Below are positions 8,208-18,636 of a stretch of 64,000 nucleotides of DNA, in pieces. The stretch's first letter is position 1. Every line of letters begins with the position of its first letter. The stretch comes from Staphylococcus capitis subsp. capitis (GTDB taxonomy: Bacteria > Bacillota > Bacilli > Staphylococcales > Staphylococcaceae). Location of the stretch: positions 1,798,001 to 1,862,000 of the forward strand of contig NZ_CP145263.1 in the NCBI RefSeq assembly GCF_040739495.1, read 5' to 3'. A model generated the notes under the pieces. That model was given only the letters and a program-made list of their open reading frames with translations. It did not search any database and was not told the DNA's origin. Both the position numbers and the translations under genes were made by a program.

Positions 8208-10037
8208 CTATTTCTTTTTCATATTTTTTAGAATTTCATCAGTGAGTGCTTCAACACCGCTATTTCCAAGGTGAATACCATCAGGAGCGAAATACTCTGT
8301 ATGTCCCTCTGAACGTTTATACCAATCAACAAGTTTCACATTTTTATGCTTTTTAGCAGCGTCAGCCATTAGTTCATTAACATGACCTTCATAGGATCGA
8401 GGTACTCTTGTATTCACGAGATAAACTTGAGCTTTACCAAACTTGTCAATTAAATTATCTAATTGATCTTCAGTAAAATCTCCATTAGTACCTAATTCAA
8501 GAACAACTTGATCTGAAGGCTGATTATAATGTTTATAATTGCTATCTGCTAAAGGTAATGCTTGGTATAAATTTCTTCCTACTTTACCATCAATATTTGC
8601 TTTAGGGACTCTGGATTTAAATTGTTCACCTATATCTACCATTACTGAGTCGCCAATTAATAATGGTTTAATATTAGAATAGACTTCATCCTCTTTGCCC
8701 TCTTCAGTTTTTCCGTCATCAGTTAGTTTAATGTCATCTATAGGCAACATATGGATAAGATATTTATCATTTTCACTAGTGTTAAATGTTTGTGCTTTAT
8801 CAGTTATATTATCTTTACCTAATTTATCAAACGCACCTGCAAGTACTAAAACAAATGGCAATGCTAATACAATAGTAGCGATTGTTCTAATAAATTGAGG
8901 CTTGAAACGTTTGTTAATCGCAAAAGCTTTAAAACCTTGCTTTCTGAATGGCGTCTCTACATATCGATAAGATAACTCTGCTAAAGCTATCGTTAAAATG
9001 ATATCAAATAGATATACATAGAACGGTATTTGACCATCAATATAGTGACTATGAATAAAACTTATTACTGCAAAATGCCATAAGTACAAGCTATATGAGC
9101 GTTTGCCAATATACACTAAAACTGGATTCCCTAATACTTTAGAGACTAATGTTGCAGGGTGGACTACACTAGCTATAATAAGCAAGGTCATTGTTGAAAT
9201 TAGATAAAATCCACCGTTGTAAATCCAATCACTCTCGTCTTTAACGGTAAAGAATAAAACAAATAAAAATATTAAACCTACTATTCCAGCAGTATCAATT
9301 GTAGCTCTTAATGTCTTAGGTGGTTGAGCCTTGAGTTTAAATGGTGGCCACATAAATGCTAGAAGTACACCTAATAAAAGTGTTTGTAATCTTGTATCCG
9401 TTCCAAAATAGACACGTGAGTGATTCATATGTGGTTGCGAAATGATTACCATTAATAAAAGTGATACTAATGATATAATCCAAAATAATAATGCCACATT
9501 TCTGTATTTCTTAATCGTAAGCAGTAATAATATTAATATCGCTGGAAAGAACAAATAGAATTGTTCTTCTATAGCCAACGACCACAGATGTTTTAATGGC
9601 ATAAATGAAAATTGTTCAAAGTAATTAACATCTTTAGCAATAAACCACCAGTTCGAAACATAGAATATTGCCGCAACAATATCATGTTTAACTCTTACAA
9701 TATTATCTGGTTCAAATATAAGGGTTGCAAGTCCTACAATTATTAGTAATGCCAAAACTGCGGGTAACAATCTTTTTATACGTCTAATCCAGAAATTTTT
9801 AAGATTAATTATACCTGTTTCTTCATATTCTTTTAATAACAAACTGGTTATTAAATAACCGGAAATTACGAAGAACGTGTCCACTCCTAAAAAACCGCCA
9901 GTAAGCCATTTTTTATTTAAGTGATATATTATAATTCCAATAACAGCAATTGCTCGCAAACCATCAAGTCCAGGCATATAACGCATTTTTTTACCGCGTT
10001 GATGACCTTTCTTTAATTCTTTTTCCATTGTTAACAT
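8208..10037 (-). CDS. OatA-like membrane acyltransferase with C-terminal SGNH domain
   Basis: A 609-residue protein that probably transfers acetyl groups across the membrane to an extracellular glycan. An acyltransferase-3 domain (residues about 18-365) opens with YMPGLDGLRAIAVIGIIIYHL and has about ten membrane helices, including the conserved DTFFVISGYLIT and HLWSLAIEEQFYLFFP (catalytic His-bearing RxxR/HLWSL region) blocks. A final helix near 385-405 leads to an external SGNH esterase domain with LLIGDSVMVDI (Ser, about 462), ELGTNGDF and DGIHLGNSG (Asp-His). This architecture is that of peptidoglycan O-acetyltransferase OatA. Staphylococci carry more than one such gene, and this one lies beside clpB, so it may be the second paralogue rather than the oatA that confers lysozyme resistance. 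The start at 10037 is uncertain; ATG at 10028 is also possible. Confidence 0.85.
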   Translation of the reverse strand: MLTMEKELKKGHQRGKKMRYMPGLDGLRAIAVIGIIIYHLNKKWLTGGFLGVDTFFVISGYLITSLLLKEYEETGIINLKNFWIRRIKRLLPAVLALLIIVGLATLIFEPDNIVRVKHDIVAAIFYVSNWWFIAKDVNYFEQFSFMPLKHLWSLAIEEQFYLFFPAILILLLLTIKKYRNVALLFWIISLVSLLLMVIISQPHMNHSRVYFGTDTRLQTLLLGVLLAFMWPPFKLKAQPPKTLRATIDTAGIVGLIFLFVLFFTVKDESDWIYNGGFYLISTMTLLIIASVVHPATLVSKVLGNPVLVYIGKRSYSLYLWHFAVISFIHSHYIDGQIPFYVYLFDIILTIALAELSYRYVETPFRKQGFKAFAINKRFKPQFIRTIATIVLALPFVLVLAGAFDKLGKDNITDKAQTFNTSENDKYLIHMLPIDDIKLTDDGKTEEGKEDEVYSNIKPLLIGDSVMVDIGEQFKSRVPKANIDGKVGRNLYQALPLADSNYKHYNQPSDQVVLELGTNGDFTEDQLDNLIDKFGKAQVYLVNTRVPRSYEGHVNELMADAAKKHKNVKLVDWYKRSEGHTEYFAPDGIHLGNSGVEALTDEILKNMKKK

Positions 10038-10309
10038 TCTTTCCCTATAAGTAGTTAATTTGTTAGACAGATAAATTGAGTTTTCAACAATTTCCCATAA
10101 TAAAACAAATGCTTTTCAGTTCATCTAATACACTTCTTATTCAGTTTTCCCTACATATTAAATATTGAAAATTAATGTTTCATTCTCGTTAACTTAATAA
10201 ATTTATGTCAAATCCTTCATATTTTTATTAAACATACACCTTTTAAAGTGTAAATTTCAACTCTTTTATGTAAGAATTTTCATTTCCCGAAATGTAGTAA
10301 GTCTTATGT

Positions 10310-10338
10310 ATTGTAATATACTTGTAACATTAATTCAA
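10310..10338 (-). promoter_or_regulatory. Predicted promoter of the OatA-like gene
   Basis: Minus strand TTGAAT (10333-10338), 17-base spacer, TACAAT (10310-10315). If used, the leader is about 265 bases. Confidence 0.45.
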
Positions 10339-10432
10339 TTTAAATAGCATTTTCAATTTATTAAAAATTTCTTAACTCACTTTAAGCTTAAATTGCTCTA
10401 TCATAAAAGTTTTCTATGTTTAAACAAAAAAA

Positions 10433-10474
10433 GAATAGCTACACACATTTTCAAAGTGAAATGTGTAACTATTC
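10433..10474 (-). terminator. Terminator of the DUF59 gene
   Basis: Minus strand GGAATAGTTACACATTT pairs with AAATGTGTGTAGCTATTC and is followed by a run of seven T. Confidence 0.85.
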
Positions 10475-10489
10475 CTAGTCTTTTATCAA

Positions 10490-10798
10490 TTATCCAACTC
10501 CGAGAGCGATCTTAGCATAACGAGACATCATGTCTTTGTTCCAAGGCGGATTCCAAACAATGTTTACTTCTGTTTCAGAAATCTCAGGAATTTCTGCTAA
10601 TACTCCTTTAATCTGTTCAATAATTTGTGGTCCTAAAGGACAGCCCATAGAAGTTAAAGTCATCTCAACTGTACATAGACCTTCATCGTCTACATCAACT
10701 TTATATACTAAACCTAAATTGACAATATCAATGCCTAATTCAGGGTCAATTACCATTTCAAGAGCCCCTAGGATACTATCTTTTAATGCTTCCTCCAT
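10490..10798 (-). CDS. DUF59/MIP18-family iron-sulfur assembly protein (SufT/PaaD-like)
   Basis: A 102-residue protein of the DUF59 (FeS_assembly_P) family, whose members help mature Fe-S proteins. Recognisable blocks are VIDPELGIDIVNLGLVY (about residues 15-31), the TLTSMGCPLGPQI motif with the conserved Cys (about 50-60) and the C-terminal VNIVWNPPWNKDMMS. I chose ATG at 10798 because GAGGTGAT sits 4-5 bases upstream; a GTG at 10807 overlaps that site. It is a single gene with its own terminator. In S. aureus a homologue acts as an auxiliary Fe-S factor (SufT); the fusion-free form here fits that role by inference. Confidence 0.82.
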   Translation of the reverse strand: MEEALKDSILGALEMVIDPELGIDIVNLGLVYKVDVDDEGLCTVEMTLTSMGCPLGPQIIEQIKGVLAEIPEISETEVNIVWNPPWNKDMMSRYAKIALGVG

Positions 10799-10910
10799 TA
10801 GTATCACCTCTTTAAAATTATCTTTATACTAATATATCAAATATCCGACAAAACGCCAATAAAATGCTATGATACTGATACATGAACAATCGATATACAA
10901 GGAGTTTTAT

Positions 10911-11732
10911 ATGCAACCTTATTTAATTTGTCTAGATTTAGATGGAACGTTATTAAATGACAACAAAGAAATCTCATCTTATACAAAACAAGTTTTAACA
11001 GAACTACAACAACGCGGTCACCATATAATGATTGCCACTGGTCGTCCATATAGAGCAAGTCAAATCTATTATCATGAATTAAATATGGACACACCGGTTG
11101 TCAATTTCAATGGTGCATACGTACATCATCCTAAAGATAAAGATTTTACTACTATTCATGAAGTTTTAGATGTAGAGATTTCCAAAAATATTATCACTGC
11201 TCTTCAACAATCTCATGTTACAAATATCATTGCTGAAGTAAAAGATTATGTTTTTATTAATAATCATGATCCGCGACTATTTGAAGGGTTCTCAATGGGT
11301 AATCCTAGAATACAAACAGGTAATTTATTAGAACAATTAACAGAACCCCCAACTTCTTTACTTGTTGAAGCAGAAGAAGATAACATCCCTAAAATAAAAG
11401 ATATGTTAACTCATTTCTATGCTGAGAATATTGAACATCGTCGTTGGGGTGCACCATTCCCCGTTATAGAAATCGTTAAGCGTGGTATTAATAAAGCACG
11501 AGGTATTGAACATGTAAAACAATACCTTAATGTTGCGGACGAACAAGTCATTGCTTTTGGTGATGAAGATAATGATATCGAAATGATTAAATATGCCTCA
11601 CATGGTATTGCAATGAATAATGGTTTACAGGAATTAAAAGATGTTGCAAATGATACCACATATAGTAATAACGAAGATGGCATAGGTCGCTATTTAAATG
11701 AGTTCTTTGATTTGAATATTCGCTATTATTAA
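10911..11732 (+). CDS. Cof-type HAD-IIB family phosphatase
   Basis: A 273-residue haloacid-dehalogenase hydrolase of the Cof subfamily, probably acting on small phosphorylated metabolites in the cytoplasm. Motif I is DLDGTLL (residues 8-14) with the nucleophile Asp. Motif II is IATGRPY (about 42-48), the motif III Lys lies in VKRGINKARGI and motif IV is GDEDNDIEMI (about 224-233). The C2B cap lies between. I chose ATG at 10911 because AAGGAG is 8 bases upstream; an in-frame ATG at 10869 lacks a site. It is monocistronic with its own terminator. Substrate cannot be told from sequence; this family is promiscuous. Confidence 0.88.
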   Translation: MQPYLICLDLDGTLLNDNKEISSYTKQVLTELQQRGHHIMIATGRPYRASQIYYHELNMDTPVVNFNGAYVHHPKDKDFTTIHEVLDVEISKNIITALQQSHVTNIIAEVKDYVFINNHDPRLFEGFSMGNPRIQTGNLLEQLTEPPTSLLVEAEEDNIPKIKDMLTHFYAENIEHRRWGAPFPVIEIVKRGINKARGIEHVKQYLNVADEQVIAFGDEDNDIEMIKYASHGIAMNNGLQELKDVANDTTYSNNEDGIGRYLNEFFDLNIRYY

Positions 11733-11747
11733 TATAGATAAGTATTA

Positions 11748-11785
11748 AAGGGGATGACATAAATCATGTATCCCTTTTGTTTTTA
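11748..11785 (+). terminator. Terminator of the Cof-type phosphatase gene
   Basis: AAAGGGGATgACAT pairs with ATGTATCCCTTT, followed by TGTTTTT; it lies between the phosphatase and the coenzyme A disulfide reductase gene. Confidence 0.7.
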
Positions 11786-11810
11786 AATTTTTTTAAAAGG
11801 AGTTCACATT

Positions 11811-13127
11811 TTGAATAAAATAGTCATCATCGGTGCTGTTGCAGGTGGTGCAACTTGTGCTAGTCAGATTCGCCGTTTAGATAAAGAAAGCGAGATTATT
11901 GTTTTTGAAAAAGATAGAGATATGAGCTTTGCAAACTGTGCCCTACCATATTATATTGGTGAGCTAGTTACTGAGAGAGAAAAAGTATTAGCTTATACAC
12001 CTGAATCATTTTATGATAAAAAGCAGATTAATGTTAAAACGTATCATGAAGTAATAGAAATCAATGATACACATCAAACTGTCACAGTTTTAAATAGGCA
12101 AACTGGAGAAACATATGAAGAATTATATGACACACTTATTTTAAGTCCTGGTGCCGGCGCTAATACTCTAGGTTTTGATAGCAATATTTCATTTAATTTA
12201 AGAAATTTAGAAGATACTGATGCAATTGATCAGTTTATTGCTAATAATCATGCTAAAAATGCGTTAGTGGTCGGTGCAGGATATATATCACTTGAAGTAT
12301 TAGAAAATCTATATGAACGCGGACTTGACGTCACATTAATTCATCGTTCAGAGCGGATTAATAAACTAATGGATCAAGATATGAATCAACCTATTATTGA
12401 TGAATTAGAAAAAAGAAATATCTCTTACAGATTTAACGAAGAAATTCATCAAATTAAAGGTAATGAAGTTACTTTTACATCAGGAATAAAAGAAAATTAC
12501 GACATTATAATTGAAGGCATAGGAACACATCCACATTCGAACTTTATTAAATCATCAAATATTCACTTAGATGATCATGGCTTTATACCAGTAAACAAAC
12601 AATTTCAAACTAATATACCAAATATTTACGCTTTAGGAGATGTCATAACGTCATTTTATCGTCATGTAGATTTACAAGCTCAAGTGCCATTAGCATGGGG
12701 CGCACATAGAGGAGCTAGCATTATTGCCGAACAATTGGCTGGAGATAGTTCAATTACATTTAAAGGCTATTTAGGATCTAACATAGTTAAATTCTTTGAT
12801 TATACCTTCGCAAGTGTGGGCATTAAACCAAATGAACTATGTCAATTTGATTATGAAATGGTGGAAGTTAAACAAGGAGCTCATGCCGGTTATTACCCAG
12901 GAAATACACCTCTACATTTAAGAGTTTATTATGATAAAACTTCACGTAAACTTTTACGTGCTGCCGCAGTTGGACAAGAAGGTGTAGACAAAAGAATTGA
13001 TGTCTTATCAATAGCAATGATGAACCAAATGACGGTAGATGAATTAACCGAATTTGAAGTTGCTTATGCTCCACCTTATAGTCACCCAAAAGATTTGATT
13101 AATATGATTGGTTATAAAGCTAGATAA
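11811..13127 (+). CDS. cdr: Coenzyme A disulfide reductase
   Basis: NADPH-dependent flavoenzyme that keeps CoA reduced; staphylococci use CoA and bacillithiol rather than glutathione. The 438-residue protein has an FAD Rossmann motif [10 protein letters not shown] (residues 8-17), the single active-site Cys in [13 protein letters not shown] (Cys 43), an NAD(P)-binding motif [13 protein letters not shown] (about 150-162) and the second FAD block IYALGDVI (about 270). Use of one Cys43 rather than a CxxxxC pair is the family hallmark. The start is TTG, supported by AAAGGAG 7 bases upstream. It stands alone between terminators. Confidence 0.95.
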   Translation: MNKIVIIGAVAGGATCASQIRRLDKESEIIVFEKDRDMSFANCALPYYIGELVTEREKVLAYTPESFYDKKQINVKTYHEVIEINDTHQTVTVLNRQTGETYEELYDTLILSPGAGANTLGFDSNISFNLRNLEDTDAIDQFIANNHAKNALVVGAGYISLEVLENLYERGLDVTLIHRSERINKLMDQDMNQPIIDELEKRNISYRFNEEIHQIKGNEVTFTSGIKENYDIIIEGIGTHPHSNFIKSSNIHLDDHGFIPVNKQFQTNIPNIYALGDVITSFYRHVDLQAQVPLAWGAHRGASIIAEQLAGDSSITFKGYLGSNIVKFFDYTFASVGIKPNELCQFDYEMVEVKQGAHAGYYPGNTPLHLRVYYDKTSRKLLRAAAVGQEGVDKRIDVLSIAMMNQMTVDELTEFEVAYAPPYSHPKDLINMIGYKAR

Positions 13128-13209
13128 AGCATATTAATATCGTGTTATATTCTAGCGTCAAATCTTTAAATATCAATAAGAATTACACAATGTAATTAAC
13201 CACATAAAC

Positions 13210-13248
13210 GAAAGAGACTGAGACAATGAATATGTCCCAGCCTCTTTC
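13210..13248. terminator. Bidirectional terminator of the gaggctgggaca type
   Basis: GAAAGAGACTGAGACA pairs with TGTCCCAGCCTCTTTC. It lies between convergent cdr and the DUF1516 gene. The stem sequence resembles the recurring GAGGCTGGGACA intergenic hairpins of staphylococci; related copies are near 42044 and 51421. Confidence 0.8.
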
Positions 13249-13262
13249 AATTTATACTTATT

Positions 13263-13664
13263 TTATCCTAAACCAAACATTTTAGTTAATGGACCCCATG
13301 GCAAGATGACTCCAATTGCCATTGTTACAATAATTAGCGCGATTGTAATCCAAAAGAATTTATGCCCTTCTTCTTTTTTCTTTCTTTTAGCAATAGTTAC
13401 TTCCATTAAAGCAATAACTGCTAAACCACATAACATTTTTAAAGTGAGTAACATATGGTTTCCGCCACCGCCATGTGCTGCTGCGATAAATTCTTTAATT
13501 AATTCCCAGAAACCAGTAAATAATGTGAGTAACATAAATAGTCTTAGTGCCATATGTAATGGTTTAAAGTAAGGTGAAGCACCTTGAATTTTTGAAAAGT
13601 TTAAATAAGTTGCGATAAATAATACTATTGTTAATACCCAACTCAAAATATGGACATGTAACAT
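13263..13664 (-). CDS. DUF1516 (YisL-like) membrane protein
   Basis: A 133-residue membrane protein with four hydrophobic helices (residues about 4-22, 35-56, 66-84 and 100-122). Features of YisL/DUF1516 are the N-terminal LHVHILSW and a Gly/His-rich loop [11 protein letters not shown] between helices 2 and 3. I chose ATG at 13664, which has a GGGGGG ribosome site 7 bases upstream; the upstream in-frame ATG at 13703 has none. Function unknown; the buried His residues are notable for a possible cofactor or ion role, but that is speculation. Confidence 0.8.
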   Translation of the reverse strand: MLHVHILSWVLTIVLFIATYLNFSKIQGASPYFKPLHMALRLFMLLTLFTGFWELIKEFIAAAHGGGGNHMLLTLKMLCGLAVIALMEVTIAKRKKKEEGHKFFWITIALIIVTMAIGVILPWGPLTKMFGLG

Positions 13665-13807
13665 GCTTGTGTCCCCCCATATATTTATTTTCCCAAATAT
13701 CATAACATATTTCGAAATTACAAATGTAACAACATTTCAAGATTTTATAATTCTATCTTTTGCAAACAGTAAAACGTATAAATTATTAATTAATTCAAAT
13801 TTAAAAA

Positions 13808-13836
13808 GCTGTCGATAATAGAGTTTTATCGACAGC
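13808..13836 (-). terminator. Terminator of the FAH-family gene
   Basis: Perfect 11-bp stem GCTGTCGATAA / TTATCGACAGC, followed by TTTTTAAA on the minus strand. Confidence 0.85.
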
Positions 13837-13874
13837 ATATTTTTATAAATCAAACTTTTTAAATATGGTAGTAA

Positions 13875-14777
13875 TTATTTAGAGATGTAAGTTGTTAGTG
13901 TACCAATGTTATCAATAGTGACTTTAACTTCATCACCCGGTTGCAAGTATTGAGGTGGTTCCATACCTGCGCCTACGCCTGCTGGTGTACCAGTTGCGAT
14001 GATATCACCAGGATGTAATGCTACATATTTAGAAATTTCTTCTATTAATTCATCAATTTTAAGAATCATTTCTCCAGTGTTACCATCTTGACGGATGTCG
14101 TTGTTCACTTTAGTGACGATATTAACATTTTCAGGTGTTGGCAATTCATCTTTAGTGACAATATATGGTCCCATTGGGCAACCACCCGTTAAACTTTTAG
14201 ATAAAAATGCTTGATCATGTGCATTTTGAGCTGTACGGTCTGTAATATCATTAATAATAGTGTAACCATAGATATAATCTAAAGCTAATCCTTTAGGAAT
14301 CTTCTCCCCTGATTTCCCAATAACGATGCCTAGTTCACCTTCGTAATCTAATTGGTCTGTAATATCTTTATGATTAGGAATTGTTGCTTCATCACCAGTT
14401 AAAGATGAAGCAGCTTTAGTAAATACATATAAACGTTCAACTTCATGATTTAATTCGCTAGCATGATCTTGATAATTACGACCAAATGCAATAACGTTAT
14501 TTGGTGGTGTAACTGGAGGTAAAAACTCTACATCTTTGAACGAAATTTTAAACTCTGCTTCTCTACCGCTATCTTCAGCAGCCACAACTGCTTTACGCAC
14601 TTGTTCTTGAAAATCTAAAGTTTGGTTTTGTTGTAAGCCTTGTAGTAATGTTTTGGGATGAAAATCTTCTTCACCAAATTCAGCAAAAACCATTGGTAAA
14701 TCCCAAACAGCATCTTCACGTTTAACTTTTACCCCGTATGAAGTTCTGTCATTGTGTTTGAATGATAAAAATTTCAT
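13875..14777 (-). CDS. Fumarylacetoacetate hydrolase family protein
   Basis: A 300-residue FAH-fold hydrolase or decarboxylase. An N-terminal domain (about 1-75) is followed by the catalytic domain. Metal ligands are visible in [12 protein letters not shown] (E...E, about 143-153) and in [10 protein letters not shown] (Asp, about 172-181); the family blocks GRNYQDHA and GTPAGVG are intact. Members cleave C-C bonds of acylpyruvates or tautomerise oxaloacetate. It is a single gene. The true substrate cannot be assigned; oxaloacetate tautomerase/acylpyruvase is a reasonable guess from close family members. Confidence 0.85.
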   Translation of the reverse strand: MKFLSFKHNDRTSYGVKVKREDAVWDLPMVFAEFGEEDFHPKTLLQGLQQNQTLDFQEQVRKAVVAAEDSGREAEFKISFKDVEFLPPVTPPNNVIAFGRNYQDHASELNHEVERLYVFTKAASSLTGDEATIPNHKDITDQLDYEGELGIVIGKSGEKIPKGLALDYIYGYTIINDITDRTAQNAHDQAFLSKSLTGGCPMGPYIVTKDELPTPENVNIVTKVNNDIRQDGNTGEMILKIDELIEEISKYVALHPGDIIATGTPAGVGAGMEPPQYLQPGDEVKVTIDNIGTLTTYISK

Positions 14778-14902
14778 TCATAATCAACTCCTCATCTATA
14801 TCTTATTACATATTATAACTATATCTGAGTTCAAATAACAAACATATAAGTAAGAAAATTAAGAAATTTCTTAATAGGATATTGGATAATCTTAAATAAA
14901 AA

Positions 14903-14944
14903 TGCTACGTCATCATAAGTCTTACACTTAAGATAGACGTAGCA
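14903..14944 (-). terminator. addBA operon terminator
   Basis: Minus strand TGCTACGTC ... GACGTAGCA with an inner CTTAAGTGTAAGACTTA stem, followed by TTTTTATTT, just downstream of the addA stop. Confidence 0.8.
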
Positions 14945-14976
14945 CGTCTTTATTCTAACAAACAGTATTATGCTTA

Positions 14977-17900
14977 TTATTCATCTATTGTTAACATACC
15001 AAATTTAAAGAAATATAGATAACCTTGAACTGGCTGTTTGAGTATAGTTTCTAACGTATTACGGTAATACTTCATTTGGATTTGATATTTCTCTTTAAGT
15101 TGTTGTCCAATCTCCTCATCAGTCATCCCTTTTCGTCGATTAAATGCATCTGTTTTATAATCCACGAAATAGTATTTTCCATCTTTTTGAAAAATTAAAT
15201 CAATCATACCTTGAATAATTGAAACGTCTTGATTATCTTCAGGTAATTGATCGACCTTCGCTTGATTAACAACAAATGGCAATTCTGTATACACTTTGTC
15301 TGCTTGTGCAATTTGCAGATATAAAGAACTTTCAATAAATCTCATTATATCATCATATTTAATATCGGCTTTAGCATCCTCTTCAATGATATTACGATGA
15401 ATCAGCATATCAATATATGAATCGAGCTCTTCTCTTGTTAATCCCGTTTCTTTAAATGGAAGATGTTGCATTACTGTGTGCATTAACGTACCAATTTCAT
15501 TGGCTTTCCGCTTCTTATCTTCACTTAAAAATCTAGGACGCTCATATGTTGCTACACCGATACGGTATTGTCTGACTCTATCATAGTTTGTATCACTTTC
15601 CTCTGTTTCAAGTTGACGTTTAAGTTCAGATACAGACTGCTTTGAAGGTTTCAAAGTGTCTTCCTGATAAGGATATTCATACGCTAATTGATGATGAATC
15701 TTAGCTTTTACATCATCATTACCACTGTTGAAGTCATCAATATCATTAACTGTTCGACGTTCATTTTCAGGGGTAACCTCTTCTGTGGATACGTCTTCGT
15801 AGTGATCAATTGTGATCGTTACGCGTGGTTTCACTTCAGAATTAAGTGTTTCAATATCTCGTTCAAATTTCTGTTCGTCAGGTAAAGATGCTGATTGATG
15901 TTTAGCTAAAATACTATAAATGAATTTGAATGAATTCTTAGCAGTCAAGCGTTCATTTACTGCAATAAGATCTTTAGATATAGGTAATTGTTCAAGTTCA
16001 GTCAATTCTTGTTCTTTCTTGACTCTACCTATTAAAATCAATTGTTCTTTAGCACGAGTTAATGCAACGTAAATGAGACGCATTTCTTCAGAGATATGTT
16101 CTTTTCGATTAATAGCGCGGTAGGCTGCTGAAGATAATGATGGATAGATCATTTCTTTATCTGTATCATAATAATCCATTCCTAAACCGTATTGTTGGTT
16201 TAAAATGACAGGTTGAGTCAAGTCTTTTTCATTGTATTTTTTAGAAAGTCCTGAATAAATAACAAACGGAAATTCTAATCCTTTACTACTATGGATGGTC
16301 ATCATTCTAACAACATTATCACTTGGCCCAACTATATTCTCTTCACCGAAATCTCTTCCTCTATCAATCAGCTCATCTATAAATCGAATAAATTGGAATA
16401 AACCTCTAAAGCTAGAGTTTTCAAATTCAATAGCTTTATTAATTAAACCATAGAGATTTGCGCGTCGTCCTTTTCCACCAATAAGACCACTAAAGTATTG
16501 TATAACAAAATGATCATTGTAAAATTTGTCAATAAGCTGATAAACAGGTTCATTTTGTCTATAATCTTGATAATTTTTTATATCTTTTATAAATCTTTGT
16601 AATTTGTGAACTAAATCCTCTTTAGCATTATTGTCATCTATATAATTTTGAATCGATTGATAAAAATAAATATCATTAGGACTAGCTACTCTAATTTCTG
16701 CTAATTCATCTTCTGTAAATTGATAAATAACTGAACGCATGAGCCCTACAAGATAAATATCTTGCAAAGGATTATCAACAGTTTTTAAAAATGATAATAC
16801 TAGTTGTACTTCAGTTTGTTCAAAGTAACCCTTTTTACTTTTAACATGGAATGGAATATCACTATTTTTAAATGCTTGCTGCAAATTACGCGCATTATCA
16901 GTATTTCTTTCAAGTATTACAATATCTTTAAATGTTGCACTTCTATAAGTTCCAGTTTTCATATCATATACTTGTTCATTTTCAATGATATCTTTCACTT
17001 GTTCTACGATGTAATTAGCTTCCTGCTCACTTCCTGTTAATTCACTCGTTTCTCTATCAGCTTCAATTAATGCACGAAGTTGTACAGGTTTATCAGCTTG
17101 ATCATATGGTGCTCCATAATAGAGTTGAGCCGCATCATCATAGATTATCTCTCCAACGTTATCATCCATCATATGCTTAAAAAGATAATTTGTGGTAGAA
17201 AGTACTTCTTGTCTAGAACGGAAGTTTTGAGATAGATCTATGACCATCCCTGTACCTTCTCCTTCACTAGTGAAGCGATTATATTTTTCAATAAAAAGAC
17301 TTGGATCAGCTTGTCTAAATTTGTAAATTGATTGTTTTACATCCCCTACCATAAATAGGTTACCGTTATATTCTTCGCCTGTTTTAATACAAGATAAAAT
17401 CTTTTCTTGAACACGGTTCGTATCTTGATACTCATCCACTAGAATTTCCTCAAAATGTTCTCGATACGTTTTTGCAATATGTGAAGGTGTACCATCTTCG
17501 TTAGTAAGTATTTGTAATGCAAAATGCTCATAATCTGCAAAGTCCAGTAAATTACGGCTTCGTTTTTGTTTGCTAAATTCTTCGATGACGTCTTTCACAA
17601 TTTGAGCTAAATAAGCTACTCTAGGAGCCAATTTCTGCATATCTAACTTCAAATCGTCCGCACTTCTTGAAAAATAATCATTTTTCACATCACTAACGAG
17701 GCCTTTGTATTTATCATAGTGTTTTTTAGCATCATCTAACGCCTCTTCCATACCCTCATTTGCTTCTTTAATCTTTTTGGTAATTGAAGGAAAACGGCTT
17801 ACAAATTGGTGTGATACCAGTGCATCAGTATTAATCATGTCACCTTCGATAACTTTAGAAATAAAACGACGTTCATCTTCCACTACTTCTAATTGTTTTT

Positions 17901-18636
17901 CAACATTGTCAAACATTGAGAATAAGTTAAAACTTTTTATAATTTCTTCATAAGCAGCTTTTAGAAATATCATTGCTAAATCATTTAGTAATTTCAATAA
18001 TTGATTTTGTTGGCCTTCGTTTTTATAAGGTTGAGATAATTGATCTAACCATTTGAATGGATTAGGATTTGCAATACTAAAGAAGTACAAACGTTTAATA
18101 ATATTTCTAAATTGGTCATCATTTCTATCTGAGGACAACTGCTCAGTTAACTCGATAAAATCAGAGTCTAGAATGTCATAATGGCGTTCGAGAACATCGT
18201 CAATTGTTTGATCAAGCAGTAGGACGTTTTCAGCTTCACTACTTGTTCTAAAATTAGGATCAATGTCTAAAACGTCGTAATGTAGTTGAATTAATTTTAA
18301 ACAAAAACTATGTAACGTAGAAATCTGAGCCTGATGAATTTTAACACGTTGATTTTTTAAATGCTCATTATCGGGTTCAGCAAGAGAAGCTTCTTGAATA
18401 CGTTGGTCTACACGAAGCTTCATTTCACGCGCACTCAAATTTGTAAACGTTACAACTAGTAAAAGATCAACATCCATATTATCTCGAAGAATTCGTTGAA
18501 TAATACGTTCAACTAATACAGCAGTTTTACCCGAACCAGCGGCAGCAGCGACGAGGACATCTTGACCTTTAGCATATATACTACGCCACTGTGCGTCAGT
18601 CCAAATTACATCATTAGGTTTAGTTGGTATCATCAC
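14977..18636 (-). CDS. addA: ATP-dependent helicase/nuclease subunit A (AddA/RexA)
   Basis: Helicase and 3'-strand nuclease subunit of the AddAB (RexAB) recombination machine that resects double-strand breaks to Chi sites. The 1219 residues show UvrD-type motifs: Walker [16 protein letters not shown] (about 33-47), [11 protein letters not shown] (motif II), [15 protein letters not shown] (motif III), [12 protein letters not shown] (motif V) and [13 protein letters not shown] (motif VI). The C-terminal RecB-family nuclease core is [22 protein letters not shown] (about 1148-1169), with D...DYK residues intact. The start is GTG at 18636 overlapping the addB stop (GTGA), or the adjacent ATG at 18633; both are coupled to addB. 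Confidence 0.96.
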   Translation of the reverse strand: MMIPTKPNDVIWTDAQWRSIYAKGQDVLVAAAAGSGKTAVLVERIIQRILRDNMDVDLLLVVTFTNLSAREMKLRVDQRIQEASLAEPDNEHLKNQRVKIHQAQISTLHSFCLKLIQLHYDVLDIDPNFRTSSEAENVLLLDQTIDDVLERHYDILDSDFIELTEQLSSDRNDDQFRNIIKRLYFFSIANPNPFKWLDQLSQPYKNEGQQNQLLKLLNDLAMIFLKAAYEEIIKSFNLFSMFDNVEKQLEVVEDERRFISKVIEGDMINTDALVSHQFVSRFPSITKKIKEANEGMEEALDDAKKHYDKYKGLVSDVKNDYFSRSADDLKLDMQKLAPRVAYLAQIVKDVIEEFSKQKRSRNLLDFADYEHFALQILTNEDGTPSHIAKTYREHFEEILVDEYQDTNRVQEKILSCIKTGEEYNGNLFMVGDVKQSIYKFRQADPSLFIEKYNRFTSEGEGTGMVIDLSQNFRSRQEVLSTTNYLFKHMMDDNVGEIIYDDAAQLYYGAPYDQADKPVQLRALIEADRETSELTGSEQEANYIVEQVKDIIENEQVYDMKTGTYRSATFKDIVILERNTDNARNLQQAFKNSDIPFHVKSKKGYFEQTEVQLVLSFLKTVDNPLQDIYLVGLMRSVIYQFTEDELAEIRVASPNDIYFYQSIQNYIDDNNAKEDLVHKLQRFIKDIKNYQDYRQNEPVYQLIDKFYNDHFVIQYFSGLIGGKGRRANLYGLINKAIEFENSSFRGLFQFIRFIDELIDRGRDFGEENIVGPSDNVVRMMTIHSSKGLEFPFVIYSGLSKKYNEKDLTQPVILNQQYGLGMDYYDTDKEMIYPSLSSAAYRAINRKEHISEEMRLIYVALTRAKEQLILIGRVKKEQELTELEQLPISKDLIAVNERLTAKNSFKFIYSILAKHQSASLPDEQKFERDIETLNSEVKPRVTITIDHYEDVSTEEVTPENERRTVNDIDDFNSGNDDVKAKIHHQLAYEYPYQEDTLKPSKQSVSELKRQLETEESDTNYDRVRQYRIGVATYERPRFLSEDKKRKANEIGTLMHTVMQHLPFKETGLTREELDSYIDMLIHRNIIEEDAKADIKYDDIMRFIESSLYLQIAQADKVYTELPFVVNQAKVDQLPEDNQDVSIIQGMIDLIFQKDGKYYFVDYKTDAFNRRKGMTDEEIGQQLKEKYQIQMKYYRNTLETILKQPVQGYLYFFKFGMLTIDE

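Larger units (their letters stand above)
10038..10489. other. Intergenic region with long acyltransferase leader
   Basis: This 450-base AT-rich gap separates two minus-strand genes. I see a terminator at 10433-10474 for the upstream DUF59 gene and a promoter candidate at 10310-10338. The remaining 270 bases would be an unusually long untranslated leader for the acyltransferase gene. A perfect TTGACA occurs at about 10212 on the minus strand but has no -10 at 16-18 bases. No small ORF with a convincing ribosome site was found. Confidence 0.5.

Noticed and set aside
13210..13248. Possible mobile element from the gaggctgggaca repeat family
   Set aside because: It is a simple hairpin terminator with no target duplication or transposase; the related strings near 42044 and 51421 are also terminators or flank them.
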